From Sutcliffiella horikoshii (GTDB taxonomy: Bacteria; Bacillota; Bacilli; Bacillales; Bacillaceae_I), in NCBI RefSeq assembly GCF_019931755.1, contig NZ_CP082918.1, forward strand, positions 2,770,001 through 2,834,000: DNA of 64,000 bases, given 5' to 3'. Below the pieces are notes generated by a model. The model did no database searches, had not been told where the DNA came from, and worked only from the letters and a program-made list of their open reading frames with translations. Positions 51,628 through 60,799 of this stretch are shown one piece after another. Made by a program: the position numbers and the translations under genes. Numbering within the stretch: the stretch's first letter is position 1; each line of letters opens with the position of its first letter.

Positions 51628-51701
51628 ACGCCCACCTCCTCGTCCCTATATTTTAAATGGTCTAAGGAGAAAAGTAAAAAAATAACTATAATAATGTCCG
51701 T

Positions 51702-53420
51702 TCATTTACCAATTTCAAATCTTGCTGCAATGACAGAAAGGGATTTAGAAAGGGCGTTCAATTTCTTTCCTATTTCATTTGTATATTCCATCTGCATGAC
51801 TTGATTTTCACTGGCTGATAGCATTTCCTCTGAACTTGCGGAGGTTTCTTGGGAGACGGAGAGCAAACTGTCAGTAGCAGACTCCAAATTCGGTAAAAAC
51901 TCTTGCCAACCTTTTATATCTCCATTAATGACAGTTAGGTTCTCGCTCACTTCTTCCATTTCAGACATCAACTCATCAAAAGTGACTTTAGAAAGGTTTG
52001 CCGTGTGTAAGTTATCTTTAATCTTATCATGCATATTTTCAAATTCATTAACTGCATTTGCAGTTACGTCTTCCATACGCCCGATGGAACTCGTAATCTC
52101 CTCTGCGGCAGATGTTGATTGTTCGGCAAGATTCCTTACTTCGTTAGCTACAACAGCAAATCCCTTACCTGCATCACCTGCACGGGCTGCTTCAATGGTT
52201 GCATTCAGTGCCAATAGTTTCGTTTGTTCGGCAATCCCTTTAATTAACACTACTAACCCGGTAATGGATACAGAATAGTCTTTAACATTTTTCACCGTGT
52301 TGGACAGTTCTTCAAAATCCTTTTCAAATTGTATAATCGTCGTGATGAGCGTATTCATGTGTTTTTTTCCTATCTCTGCGGATTCATCCATTCTGTTGGA
52401 ACTAGAAAAAACCCGTGACATATTGTTTTGCATTTCTCCAATAATGTCTTTCATTTCTTTAATACTTTGAACACTGCTCTCAGAACTAGAAGCAGTCTGC
52501 ACAGCCCCTTCTTTCACCAAATTAATGGAACTTATTAATTGATGAGTGGAAACCATGGAATCTTCTGATGAAAGTCCAAGATGGTTTCCTGTCTCTTCTA
52601 ACTCTTTTGTTGTTTGCTTTATCTCTTTTAGCACTTGAGTCATATTATGAATCATTGAATTATAGCTTTTGGTTAGTGACACAATTTCTGGTATGGATGT
52701 TTTTATGTTTTTTGCAGGCCTAAGATTCCCTTCTCTTTCTTCTCTCATCGCTTCCCTAAGAACAGATAAAGGCTTGGTTAAGGTTCGAACGAATATAATG
52801 GTGATGCATGTGAAAAGAACAACACTACCAAGAATGACCATTAGCGTGAAGAAACCCATATCATGGACAGGACTTAAATAAGATTTAGTCGGAACAATTA
52901 AACCATATATTCCATCCAGCTCTTTCATCTCTTTATAGGTGATCGTATACTCCTCCCCGTCAATGGATTCTTTTAAAATCCCTTTTTTTCTGCTGACCAT
53001 CGTTTCCACCATGTTAAGTGTCATTGACGGAAGATTATCTTCACTTACCTTGAATGGCTGAATGTCGTTATTGGATATGTAAAAAAACTCCGGAAGGATA
53101 CCATCTTCTTTCAAAGTATCCCTTTGAGCGCGAATATTCACCTCTAACTGCTGCATAAAATACGCTTCATCACTGATGTATGTAAACTTTAAAGGTTCTG
53201 CAATGTATCCCATAAGCTCTACTTCTCTAACAAGGCGATTTTCTATACTATCAATGGTCATTTCTTTAGATTTAGTATAAGAAACCAGTCCCACTGCCGT
53301 TATTGACGCTAACATCAATGTTATAAAGAGAATGAATAGTCTAGTCCCAAGGTTTATTTTTCCTAGGTAATGTTGAACATTCTCTGCAATTCGCGTTTTA
53401 TATTTTACTAGTTGTTTCAT
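51702..53420 (-). CDS. Methyl-accepting chemotaxis protein
   Basis: A 572-residue receptor: helix 1 (about 25-48), an extracellular sensor domain (about 49-185), helix 2 (about 188-212), a HAMP domain ([19 protein letters not shown]) and a long cytoplasmic coiled coil. The signalling tip [23 protein letters not shown] is written in part ([18 protein letters not shown]), followed by [15 protein letters not shown]. The ligand is unknown. RBS AGGAGGAACAACGGG. In B. subtilis yqgO directly precedes yqgP; here this gene separates them, so it is an insertion in the conserved order. Confidence 0.93.
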   Translation of the reverse strand: MKQLVKYKTRIAENVQHYLGKINLGTRLFILFITLMLASITAVGLVSYTKSKEMTIDSIENRLVREVELMGYIAEPLKFTYISDEAYFMQQLEVNIRAQRDTLKEDGILPEFFYISNNDIQPFKVSEDNLPSMTLNMVETMVSRKKGILKESIDGEEYTITYKEMKELDGIYGLIVPTKSYLSPVHDMGFFTLMVILGSVVLFTCITIIFVRTLTKPLSVLREAMREEREGNLRPAKNIKTSIPEIVSLTKSYNSMIHNMTQVLKEIKQTTKELEETGNHLGLSSEDSMVSTHQLISSINLVKEGAVQTASSSESSVQSIKEMKDIIGEMQNNMSRVFSSSNRMDESAEIGKKHMNTLITTIIQFEKDFEELSNTVKNVKDYSVSITGLVVLIKGIAEQTKLLALNATIEAARAGDAGKGFAVVANEVRNLAEQSTSAAEEITSSIGRMEDVTANAVNEFENMHDKIKDNLHTANLSKVTFDELMSEMEEVSENLTVINGDIKGWQEFLPNLESATDSLLSVSQETSASSEEMLSASENQVMQMEYTNEIGKKLNALSKSLSVIAARFEIGK

Positions 53421-53545
53421 CCCGTTGTTCCTCCTGTAACTCCTATTCGTCTAACAGGATAAATTATAGAGGAAAAATATTAATGTAATGTTAATTTTAT
53501 GTAATATTAACAACAAAAGAAAAACCACCAGCATCCACTGGTAGT

Positions 53546-53725
53546 TTATCCTCGAAATACGGTTTGTAAAAAGCGGTCGCGTACAAATGGAATGTCCATT
53601 CCGAACGCTACAACAAATCTCCTAAGGCTGCCGATTCCCAAAATGTAATTTAGGATTTTATAACGACTTTGGTAAATGGCATATGTACCGACGCCAATCA
53701 GAAAAATTCTTAGTAAGAATCCCAT
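53546..53725 (-). CDS. yqgO: YqgO-like small membrane protein
   Basis: About 59 residues with one hydrophobic N-terminal segment (GFLLRIFLIGVGTYAIYQS) and a basic C-terminal half (GIGSLRRFVVAFGMDIPFVRDRFL). Three consecutive ATGs follow AGGAGGG; the third gives the best spacing. The size and position between the yqgN and yqgP genes match YqgO. Function is unknown. A weak hairpin with T run (CTACCAG/CTGGTGG) follows. Confidence 0.75.
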   Translation of the reverse strand: MGFLLRIFLIGVGTYAIYQSRYKILNYILGIGSLRRFVVAFGMDIPFVRDRFLQTVFRG

Positions 53726-53760
53726 CATCATCCCTCCTATCTATATCTTGCTTAAAAATA

Positions 53761-53789
53761 AAAAAAACATGCCCACAAAAAGGCATGTT

Positions 53790-53792
<3 letters not shown>
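53761..53792 (-). terminator. Terminator after ldh
   Basis: Minus-strand AAAACATGCC - TTTTTGT - GGGCATGTTTTTTTT. Confidence 0.88.
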
Positions 53793-54752
<960 letters not shown>

Positions 54753-54773
54753 CTAGGTTACGTTTACAAGATT

Positions 54774-54807
54774 ATTATATCAAAAAAGATTGTGAAACAC
54801 TGAGCAA
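54774..54807 (-). promoter_or_regulatory. Putative ldh promoter with Rex-like operator
   Basis: A TATAAT -10 lies at 54774-54779 on the minus strand. Upstream, TTGCTCAGTGTTTCACAA (54790-54807) carries a perfect right half (TTTCACAA) of the Rex site TTGTGAA-N4-TTCACAA-type palindrome and a degenerate left half. Rex represses ldh at low NADH in Bacillus; the site here is imperfect. Confidence 0.5.
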
Positions 54808-54822
54808 TTTATAACTATTTTG

Positions 54823-55617
54823 TTACATTAGAATCAAGACAGTGATGACACTTGCTATTAATATGGATGAAATGTTCACAACATCATTATTTATCCAAGC
54901 TCTTCCTTTTACTAATAGTGCTTGTTGTTGACAGTGTTCCTTCTTTTCCACGTGTTTTCCGCACACTTTACACCTGTAGGCAGATTGCACGGTTGCCCCT
55001 AAAAAGGTATCAATAAAGCAACCAACCACTCCCATTGTGGTAACGACGAAAACTAGTGCTATAGTTATTTCATTCCATAAAAAGTAGGATGCAACACTGA
55101 TTAACGCAGAACCAGCGACTGCAGCTAAGGTTCCTAGTACTGAAATAGCTCCGGAAGTTCCTGCTTCCACAGTTTCCATTTTCATGATGGAGAATGGTCG
55201 CTTCTTACTTAGTGACCCTATCTCGGATGCCCAAGTATCTGAATTTGCGACGGCAATCGAGGCGATAAATCCGTATATCCAAAAGTCTGCCGGAAACACG
55301 TATGCTAAAATTCCAATCAGGGCCGGCACGCCACCATTAGCGAAAACTTGCACCATATCACGTTGCGATCCCTTTTCATGCATATCCGTTATCTTTTCCT
55401 TCTGCTTACGGTTGTATTTGCTCCATAAACTAGAGGTCACAAAAAACAGTCCAATCAATAGGAGACCATACCCTTTAAATCCTAAAGCAATAAAAATCCC
55501 AACAAGGAAGGTCGCTACTGCACCGGACGCAGCCAATGCCTTTAGTTTATACCCTCCCCAAGCCAACGCAACAATCCCGACTATTAATAGAATCTCATTT
55601 TCTAATAGTGCAGTCAT
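54823..55617 (-). CDS. DUF92 family membrane protein
   Basis: A 264-residue polytopic protein with about six helices, of the TIGR00297/DUF92 family: SLWSKYNRKQKEKITD, RDMVQVFANGGVPALIG, ASIAVANSDTWASEIGSL and VGCFIDTFLGATVQSAYRC followed by the cysteine pair CKVCGKHVE. Distant relatives in plants are phytyl-phosphate kinases (VTE6-type), so a polyprenyl or isoprenoid phosphate role is possible. It overlaps the yqgN end by 23 bp; the ATG follows GAGGTCGTGT. Confidence 0.87.
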   Translation of the reverse strand: MTALLENEILLIVGIVALAWGGYKLKALAASGAVATFLVGIFIALGFKGYGLLLIGLFFVTSSLWSKYNRKQKEKITDMHEKGSQRDMVQVFANGGVPALIGILAYVFPADFWIYGFIASIAVANSDTWASEIGSLSKKRPFSIMKMETVEAGTSGAISVLGTLAAVAGSALISVASYFLWNEITIALVFVVTTMGVVGCFIDTFLGATVQSAYRCKVCGKHVEKKEHCQQQALLVKGRAWINNDVVNISSILIASVITVLILM

Positions 55618-56170
55618 ACACGACCTCATTTGTCACAATTTTATGTACTGGGATATCATAATGATCGGTCGGGACTTTTTTAACCATCTGCTGTGAAAAT
55701 GCCAATGATACTTTGTAGCCAGTATAATCAACCAGGTAACGGTCGAAATAACCACCGCCAAACCCGATTCGATACCCTTCCTCATCAAAAATCAGACCAG
55801 GAACCAACATTAATTCCAGCTTGTCTTTCGGGCACATTTCCACTTCTGTGACGATGGGCTCTTTTAGTCTAAAATAGACGGACTCTAGCTGGTTGAAGTT
55901 TTCTAAATAATAGAAGTGCATGCTTTTATCCTTTGGGAAACATTTCGGCACGGCCACTTTCTTCTCTTCGTCCCATGCACGCGTGATGATGGCTTCTGTG
56001 TCCACTTCCGGAAAGCGGGAAATGGTCACAGCAATTGTTTGTGCATCCTGCCATTCTGTTGAAGAAAATAGTCTATCCTGGATTTCTTTGCTCTGCATGT
56101 CATGGCTTGATCTGTCCATGCCCCCTAGTATTTTTTTCATCTCTTCCCTTAACAGACTCTTCTCTTTCAT
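55595..56170 (-). CDS. yqgN: 5-formyltetrahydrofolate cyclo-ligase YqgN
   Basis: A 191-residue enzyme converting 5-formyl-THF to 5,10-methenyl-THF with ATP. The N-terminal KEKSLLREEMKKILGG, the ATP/substrate site LMLVPGLIFDEEGYRIGFGGGYFDRYL near residue 125-150 (given here in parts: VPGLIFDEEGYRIG, GGGYFDRYL), and AFSQQMVKKVPTDHYDIPV are family hallmarks. The ATG at 56170 follows ATAGGAGGCAAGG. Adjacent to rpmG, as in B. subtilis. Confidence 0.94.
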   Translation of the reverse strand: MKEKSLLREEMKKILGGMDRSSHDMQSKEIQDRLFSSTEWQDAQTIAVTISRFPEVDTEAIITRAWDEEKKVAVPKCFPKDKSMHFYYLENFNQLESVYFRLKEPIVTEVEMCPKDKLELMLVPGLIFDEEGYRIGFGGGYFDRYLVDYTGYKVSLAFSQQMVKKVPTDHYDIPVHKIVTNEVVYDCTIRK

Positions 56171-56370
56171 AACCTTGCCTCCTATGACAATCTTACTCTT
56201 ACCATACCAAATTTTTTTTAGAGCTACACCCATAACGAAAGAAAACAGGGAGTTTTAATGACCTCTAAACTTTATTTTCCCCTGCCCGAAAAAAAACTGG
56301 CATTATAAAAAAAATAATGATATTATAGTAAGGTCTGAATTGAATGCACTATATGTTTGGAGGGATAACG

Positions 56371-56520
56371 ATGCGCGTAAACGTAACTTTAGCTTGTACT
56401 GAAACTGGTGATCGTAACTATATCACTACTAAAAATAAACGTAACAACCCAGATCGTCTTGAGCTTAAAAAATACAGCCCAAGATTGAAAAAAGTAACTG
56501 TACACCGTGAAACAAAATAA
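56371..56520 (+). CDS. rpmG: 50S ribosomal protein L33, zinc-free (C-) form
   Basis: A 49-residue L33: [35 protein letters not shown] and TVHRETK. The position beside yqgN is that of rpmGB. Zinc-type L33 has two Cys pairs; here only one Cys remains (ACTETG and KKYSPRLKK replace the CxxC motifs), so it is a C- form that does not need zinc. ATG follows TGGAGGGATAACG. A terminator follows. Too short for most gene finders. Confidence 0.93.
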   Translation: MRVNVTLACTETGDRNYITTKNKRNNPDRLELKKYSPRLKKVTVHRETK

Positions 56521-56553
56521 GCAGCAGGATTTTCCTGTCTGCTTATTTTTTTT
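56517..56553 (+). terminator. Terminator after rpmG
   Basis: AAATAAGCAGCAGG - ATTTT - CCTGTCTGCTTATTTTTTTTG. Confidence 0.9.
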
Positions 56554-56558
56554 GCCCA

Positions 56559-57620
56559 TTAACCTGCTTCTACCGGGCTAATATTCTTTTTGTTTTTGAC
56601 CTTCACAGATGTATTCGCTTTATATCCCTCGCTGATTTGATACCTTGGAGCGATCGTTACATTTCTTATCGATGATGGAGAGGTTTGCTCGATGGTGACA
56701 TCATCCCAAACAATGCTCCTGCTTAACTCACAGTCCTTTGTTATTTTGGAACTCTTCCCGATGATGGTGTACTTGCCAATCACCACATGATCTCCTAAAT
56801 AAGAGTCGTTCCCGATATAAGCAGGCCGATTGATGGTCACATTGTCTTCCATTTTTACATTTGAACCGACCCATAAGTTAGGTAATACCTCTTCTGCAGC
56901 TATATTGACACGTACTTTTTTATCGAGCATATCGTATTGTGCCTGCCGGTAATCCTCATGACTGCCAATATCCTTCCAATATCCATTAGCGTGGTATCCA
57001 TAGAGGCTCATACCGTTTTTAATAAGCCTTGGAAAAATGTCTTTGCTGAAATCGTACGCTTTTCCTTTTTCCATCATACATAACACAAACGGATCTACCA
57101 CATATATACCGGTATTTACGACCTTACTGAATTCTTCGTCTTTCTGAGGTTTTTCCACAAATCTCCTGATATGTCCTTGTTCATCTGTATCGACAATTCC
57201 GAACTTATTCGGCTTTTTGACTTCCTTCGTAAAAATAGTGAATAGGGAATGTTTTTGCATATGATAGCGCACTCCGGCCATCAGATCGAAATCAGTCAAT
57301 GCATCCCCGCTTATAACTAGAAAAGGTTCATCAAGCAGGTGCTCTGCATTTTTAACGCTCCCGGCGGTTCCGAGCGGAAGGTTTTCCTGCAGATAGGTTA
57401 TTTGAACGCCCCATTGGGAACCATCTCCAAAGTAGCTCCTGATTTTATCGCTCAAGTATTGGAGGGTGATGATGATTTCTGTAATTCCATGTTCTTTTAA
57501 GAGTTCAATGCTATATTCCATGACAGGTTTATTTAGCAATGGCACCAATGGTTTTGGGAGTTTTTGCGTTAACGGCAACAGCCGGGTACCTTTCCCCCCA
57601 GCCAATATGACTGCTTTCAT
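56559..57620 (-). CDS. Sugar-1-phosphate nucleotidyltransferase with left-handed beta-helix domain
   Basis: A 353-residue NDP-sugar pyrophosphorylase, of the mannose-1-phosphate guanylyltransferase / glucose-1-phosphate nucleotidyltransferase type. The N-terminal signature is [21 protein letters not shown] at residues 8-28, given as [11 protein letters not shown] and KLPKPLVP; other blocks are [21 protein letters not shown] and [14 protein letters not shown]-terminal hexapeptide-repeat domain (about 245-335; [21 protein letters not shown]) is present. It follows the glycosyltransferase gene by 14 bp, so it probably supplies its sugar donor. Which sugar is not readable. Confidence 0.9.
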   Translation of the reverse strand: MKAVILAGGKGTRLLPLTQKLPKPLVPLLNKPVMEYSIELLKEHGITEIIITLQYLSDKIRSYFGDGSQWGVQITYLQENLPLGTAGSVKNAEHLLDEPFLVISGDALTDFDLMAGVRYHMQKHSLFTIFTKEVKKPNKFGIVDTDEQGHIRRFVEKPQKDEEFSKVVNTGIYVVDPFVLCMMEKGKAYDFSKDIFPRLIKNGMSLYGYHANGYWKDIGSHEDYRQAQYDMLDKKVRVNIAAEEVLPNLWVGSNVKMEDNVTINRPAYIGNDSYLGDHVVIGKYTIIGKSSKITKDCELSRSIVWDDVTIEQTSPSSIRNVTIAPRYQISEGYKANTSVKVKNKKNISPVEAG

Positions 57621-57634
57621 AAGCTTTATCCCTC

Positions 57635-59371
57635 CTACTGGACGGAAGAAGTAGTAACTGTTGTCTCATAAACCGCCTCTGTCTGCTCTCTTACATCTTC
57701 CCAGTTATATTTTTGCTTCACTTCATTCGATGCCTTTTCCCCAAGCTTTTCACATAAGGTTGGGTCCTCAATCAAAGTAGATATCTTCTCACTCAAATTC
57801 GAGACATTCTCTGGTTCAAACAAAATACCGGTTTCTCCGTCATTAATGATAGAAGAAAGCCCCCCAGTCCTAGCAGCTATAACAGGTTTACCCGCTGCCA
57901 TTCCTTCTATGGCCACAATTCCAAATGGCTCATAACTGCTCGGTACAACAAGCATGTCGCATCGCTTTAGTAATGTTGCTTTTTCACGTTCATTTACATA
58001 ACCGATGAACAGCATGTGTTTCTCCAGCCCTTCTTTCCTAACTAATGCTTTATAGTCAGACAAATAAGGACCTTTTCCAGCTAGTATAAAAAGACATTCA
58101 GGGTACGTTTCATGTATTTTTTTTGCAGCATCTATCAGAGTGGTTATTCCTTTTTCAGGTACCATTCTTCCCAAAAAAAGAACAAGGTGAGAAAATGATC
58201 TCCGGTTTATAAAGTCCTGCACACTGCTACTTTCTTCATCTGAAAGATCAACCCCATTAGGGATAATATATACTTTCTTTTCACCGCTAATCCTTTTCTC
58301 CACTTCCTTCTTCATATACATGCTACAAACAATTAATACGTCGGAATGCTGAATCAGCAACTCTTCCCATTTAGCAGTTTGAATCTGCATTGGGGATTCA
58401 AGATTGCTTCTACCTTCTTCAAGCGCATGAATCGTTGATACTATAGGAAGCTTCATACTATTTTGCAGAGCCCTTGCAGCAAATCCAACAAGCCAATCAT
58501 GGGCGTGTATGATAGTAACCATATTGTGACTAGATATGTTTCGCACTCGTTCTACCAAATTCATATTGGTTTGGGCGACAAATAGATGAAAATCATCATA
58601 TGAGATATCTACTTCTTTGGCCCTGTAAACTTTTATCCCTTCCACTGTTTCCGTCTCTGGTGCTCCAAGACTATGCGGGGTCACAACCGACACATCGTGG
58701 CCGGCTTTAGCCAACTGTCTTGATAATTGCCATACGTGCTGCCCAAGGCCGCCTATAACCGCAGGAGGGAACTCCCAAGACAACATGACAATATGATATT
58801 TATGTTTTATTTCTTCATGTAACAAAAGATTATGTGATGAATGAACAGAATAGAATACATCAGAAGTAACAGTTTCCTGAAATGTTCCAGAATTTAACTG
58901 ACGTGCTTTTTGAAGTACAGGTGAGGGTTTTTCATAATAGGTATAGCCGGCAGCCAACTCTGGCCACTTACCAATCATGTTTATCGGTGTCCATACAGCT
59001 CCAGTTTTTGAGCGCTCGTGCTTGTTAGTGCCCTCTACTTTCAGCCTGTTGCTTTGAAAAAAAGGAAAAAATCCGTCCGCTTTTCCTATACCAATTTCCG
59101 CCCGAATAGAATAGTATCCGCTGATTTCTGGAAGTGAAATGCTGCCATCATTCATTTCAGTTATTATATCCAAAAAGAAGACATCATTTCTACTAACCTG
59201 TGAGCTTCCTTTCCAACCTATCAGTCTGATAACCAGTCCTTCCTCCTCTAATGACTGATAGGACTTAACAAAATCCTTCCTCCATTGGTGCACAACCCAC
59301 TCTGCTTTCAGAACTCCGTCATGGTTTAAAATTAACCTAATAAATTCCTTATTTGACTCGATGCTGCTCAT
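57635..59371 (-). CDS. DUF4912-glycosyltransferase family 4 fusion (glycogen-synthase-like)
   Basis: A 578-residue protein. The N-terminal part (about 1-115) looks like a DUF4912 domain ([10 protein letters not shown], then [14 protein letters not shown] and [12 protein letters not shown]). After a linker, residues about 190-570 form a GT4/GT5-like GT-B domain: [63 protein letters not shown] and the donor-site [19 protein letters not shown] written in parts ([23 protein letters not shown]). It likely builds an alpha-glucan or related polysaccharide with the neighbouring nucleotidyltransferase. The fused DUF4912 domain may bind carbohydrate. Confidence 0.87.
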   Translation of the reverse strand: MSSIESNKEFIRLILNHDGVLKAEWVVHQWRKDFVKSYQSLEEEGLVIRLIGWKGSSQVSRNDVFFLDIITEMNDGSISLPEISGYYSIRAEIGIGKADGFFPFFQSNRLKVEGTNKHERSKTGAVWTPINMIGKWPELAAGYTYYEKPSPVLQKARQLNSGTFQETVTSDVFYSVHSSHNLLLHEEIKHKYHIVMLSWEFPPAVIGGLGQHVWQLSRQLAKAGHDVSVVTPHSLGAPETETVEGIKVYRAKEVDISYDDFHLFVAQTNMNLVERVRNISSHNMVTIIHAHDWLVGFAARALQNSMKLPIVSTIHALEEGRSNLESPMQIQTAKWEELLIQHSDVLIVCSMYMKKEVEKRISGEKKVYIIPNGVDLSDEESSSVQDFINRRSFSHLVLFLGRMVPEKGITTLIDAAKKIHETYPECLFILAGKGPYLSDYKALVRKEGLEKHMLFIGYVNEREKATLLKRCDMLVVPSSYEPFGIVAIEGMAAGKPVIAARTGGLSSIINDGETGILFEPENVSNLSEKISTLIEDPTLCEKLGEKASNEVKQKYNWEDVREQTEAVYETTVTTSSVQ

Positions 59372-59606
59372 GGTTTAAACCTCTTCCCCCACGAATCTAT
59401 CTTTTCTTTCATCTTATCATGTGAATTTTCTTTTCCACAACAGCCGGTTTTTGTCGTCTTTTGTGATAAAGCGTAAATTTTTATGTCCGTTGATAAAAAA
59501 CGTTCACAAAACCGTCATATGTTTCTGAGGAATTTGTCGAAAGACTATTTTTCCATCTCTACTCCTATGATATAAAAAAGAGAGAAACTTTTATTGAGGT
59601 GAAAAA

Positions 59607-59987
59607 ATGTTAATCGCAAGTATAAGTTTGATCATTATTGCAGTCGCTGTGATTGTAATTTCCTTCTTTGTGGATGACAAGTTTGCTGATCTAGAAAAGG
59701 AAATGGAACAGTTATCCTTTGATGTTGTTCAGGACAAATATAAGTTGGAAAGAAAAATGAAAGTATTAGAAGAAGAACTATTGGGTGGAACTACTCCTAT
59801 ACATAAGGTTAAGACGAAAAGACAAGCAAGCCACCAAAATGTAAGCGAAGAAGATGTTGCTATTTCCCTTTACCAAAAAGGATACACGCCTTCTCAAATC
59901 TCTCAATTCACTTCCACCTCCATGGACAAAGTGGAACAGATCCTTCAATCTGCCAACCTAAAAGGGAATGTAGCCAATGAGAACTAA
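59607..59987 (+). CDS. DUF6115-like membrane-anchored coiled-coil protein
   Basis: A 126-residue protein: an N-terminal helix (LIASISLIIIAVAVIVISFF), a coiled coil (about 25-55; DLEKEMEQLSFDVVQDKYKLE) and a C-terminal helix-turn-helix-like module (EEDVAISLYQKGYTPSQISQFT...MDKVEQIL). This architecture matches DUF6115-type proteins. The ATG follows TTGAGGTGAAAAA. It overlaps the next gene by 11 bp. Function is unknown. Confidence 0.8.
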   Translation: MLIASISLIIIAVAVIVISFFVDDKFADLEKEMEQLSFDVVQDKYKLERKMKVLEEELLGGTTPIHKVKTKRQASHQNVSEEDVAISLYQKGYTPSQISQFTSTSMDKVEQILQSANLKGNVANEN

Positions 59988-60483
59988 TCTTAGAGCTTTC
60001 GCAATCGGCATTCTCTTAGCTACAGGTGTAATGGGAGTTGCCTATTCTATTGTCAGCGCCGGAGCAACTACATTAAATGAAGAAAGTGTTCAGGCATACG
60101 CAGCAGAAAATGACCTTCATCTTTTGTCAAAGGAAGAGTATGACGAGTTATTGCCTGAAGTAGTACCGGTAGAGGAAACAAAGACAGAACAAAAAGAAGA
60201 AGTGAAAGAAGAGAGTAAGAACAACGAAGAAACAAAAGAAGAAGAGACAGAAGAAGCGGAAGAAAAAGAAGAAACGAATGAACCTTTTGAAATTGTAATT
60301 CCGGATGGAATGGCAACTTATGAAATCACCGCGTTACTCGCACGCGAAGGGATCATTGAGGATGACAAGAAGTTTGACGCTTACCTTGAAGACAAAAACA
60401 TTGCCACCAAGGTCCGATCTGGTACGTTTACAATGAAAAAAGGCATGAGTTACGAAGAAGCCGCAGATGTATTGATAAAATAG
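59977..60483 (+). CDS. MltG-like membrane protein with Glu/Lys-rich linker
   Basis: A 168-residue protein. An N-terminal helix (LRAFAIGILLATGVMGVAYSIV) is followed by an ENDLHLLSKEEYDELL segment, a highly charged Glu/Lys linker (about 65-105) and a C-terminal domain (about 106-168) resembling the LysM-like N-terminal part of MltG/YceG: IVIPDGMATYEITALLAREGII, then VRSGTFTMKKGMSYEEAADVL. The lytic transglycosylase catalytic domain is absent, so it is unlikely to cut murein itself; it may bind glycan strands. Coupled to the DUF6115 gene. Confidence 0.8.
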   Translation: MRTNLRAFAIGILLATGVMGVAYSIVSAGATTLNEESVQAYAAENDLHLLSKEEYDELLPEVVPVEETKTEQKEEVKEESKNNEETKEEETEEAEEKEETNEPFEIVIPDGMATYEITALLAREGIIEDDKKFDAYLEDKNIATKVRSGTFTMKKGMSYEEAADVLIK

Positions 60484-60495
60484 TTTTCGTAGTGA

Positions 60496-60530
60496 AAGCA
60501 CCGCTCCACTTGGGGCGGTGCTTTTTTGTG
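60496..60530 (+). terminator. Terminator after the MltG-like gene
   Basis: GCACCGCTCC - ACTT - GGGGCGGTGC followed by TTTTTTG. Confidence 0.92.
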
Positions 60531-60599
60531 TAGTTTTCACCGGGGAAACAGAGGGTTCGCACCATAAGGAAATGCGCTGAAATAGCCCCTAAACCGAAT

Positions 60600-60690
60600 C
60601 GGGCGATAATAAAATTTTACGGGCGATTTTTCAAAATTACGGGCGAAAAATGACCCATTTCGGGCGATAATTTAAAAAAACGGGCGATTC
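60600..60690. repeat. Array 4: five CGGGCGAT units at 20-21-bp spacing
   Basis: CGGGCGA(T/A) starts at 60600, 60620, 60640, 60661 and 60681, separated by AT-rich linkers. It lies between convergent genes (MltG-like and cadA) and outside both terminators. The two-turn spacing resembles array 2, with an unrelated core. Confidence 0.82.
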
Positions 60691-60730
60691 CCTATATATC
60701 CCAAATCAACTTTGCAGCACTCTCCTCATA

Positions 60731-60788
60731 AAAAAGCAGCAGCCTTCCCCCGCCCTAACATTCCAACGGGCGGGAAAGCTGCTACTAT
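60731..60788 (-). terminator. Terminator after cadA
   Basis: Long minus-strand stem AGCAGCTTTCCCGCCCG / CGGGGGAAGGCTGCTGCT followed by TTTTTT. Confidence 0.88.
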
Positions 60789-60799
60789 CTGCTAGCTTT

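Noticed and set aside
56280..56370. Zur box upstream of rpmG
   Set aside because: Only a weak AT palindrome (TAATGATATTA) is present, without the CG steps of the Zur consensus.
60068..60316. 82-codon Leu/Phe-rich frame on the minus strand
   Set aside because: It is the complement of the Glu/Lys-rich linker of the MltG-like gene.
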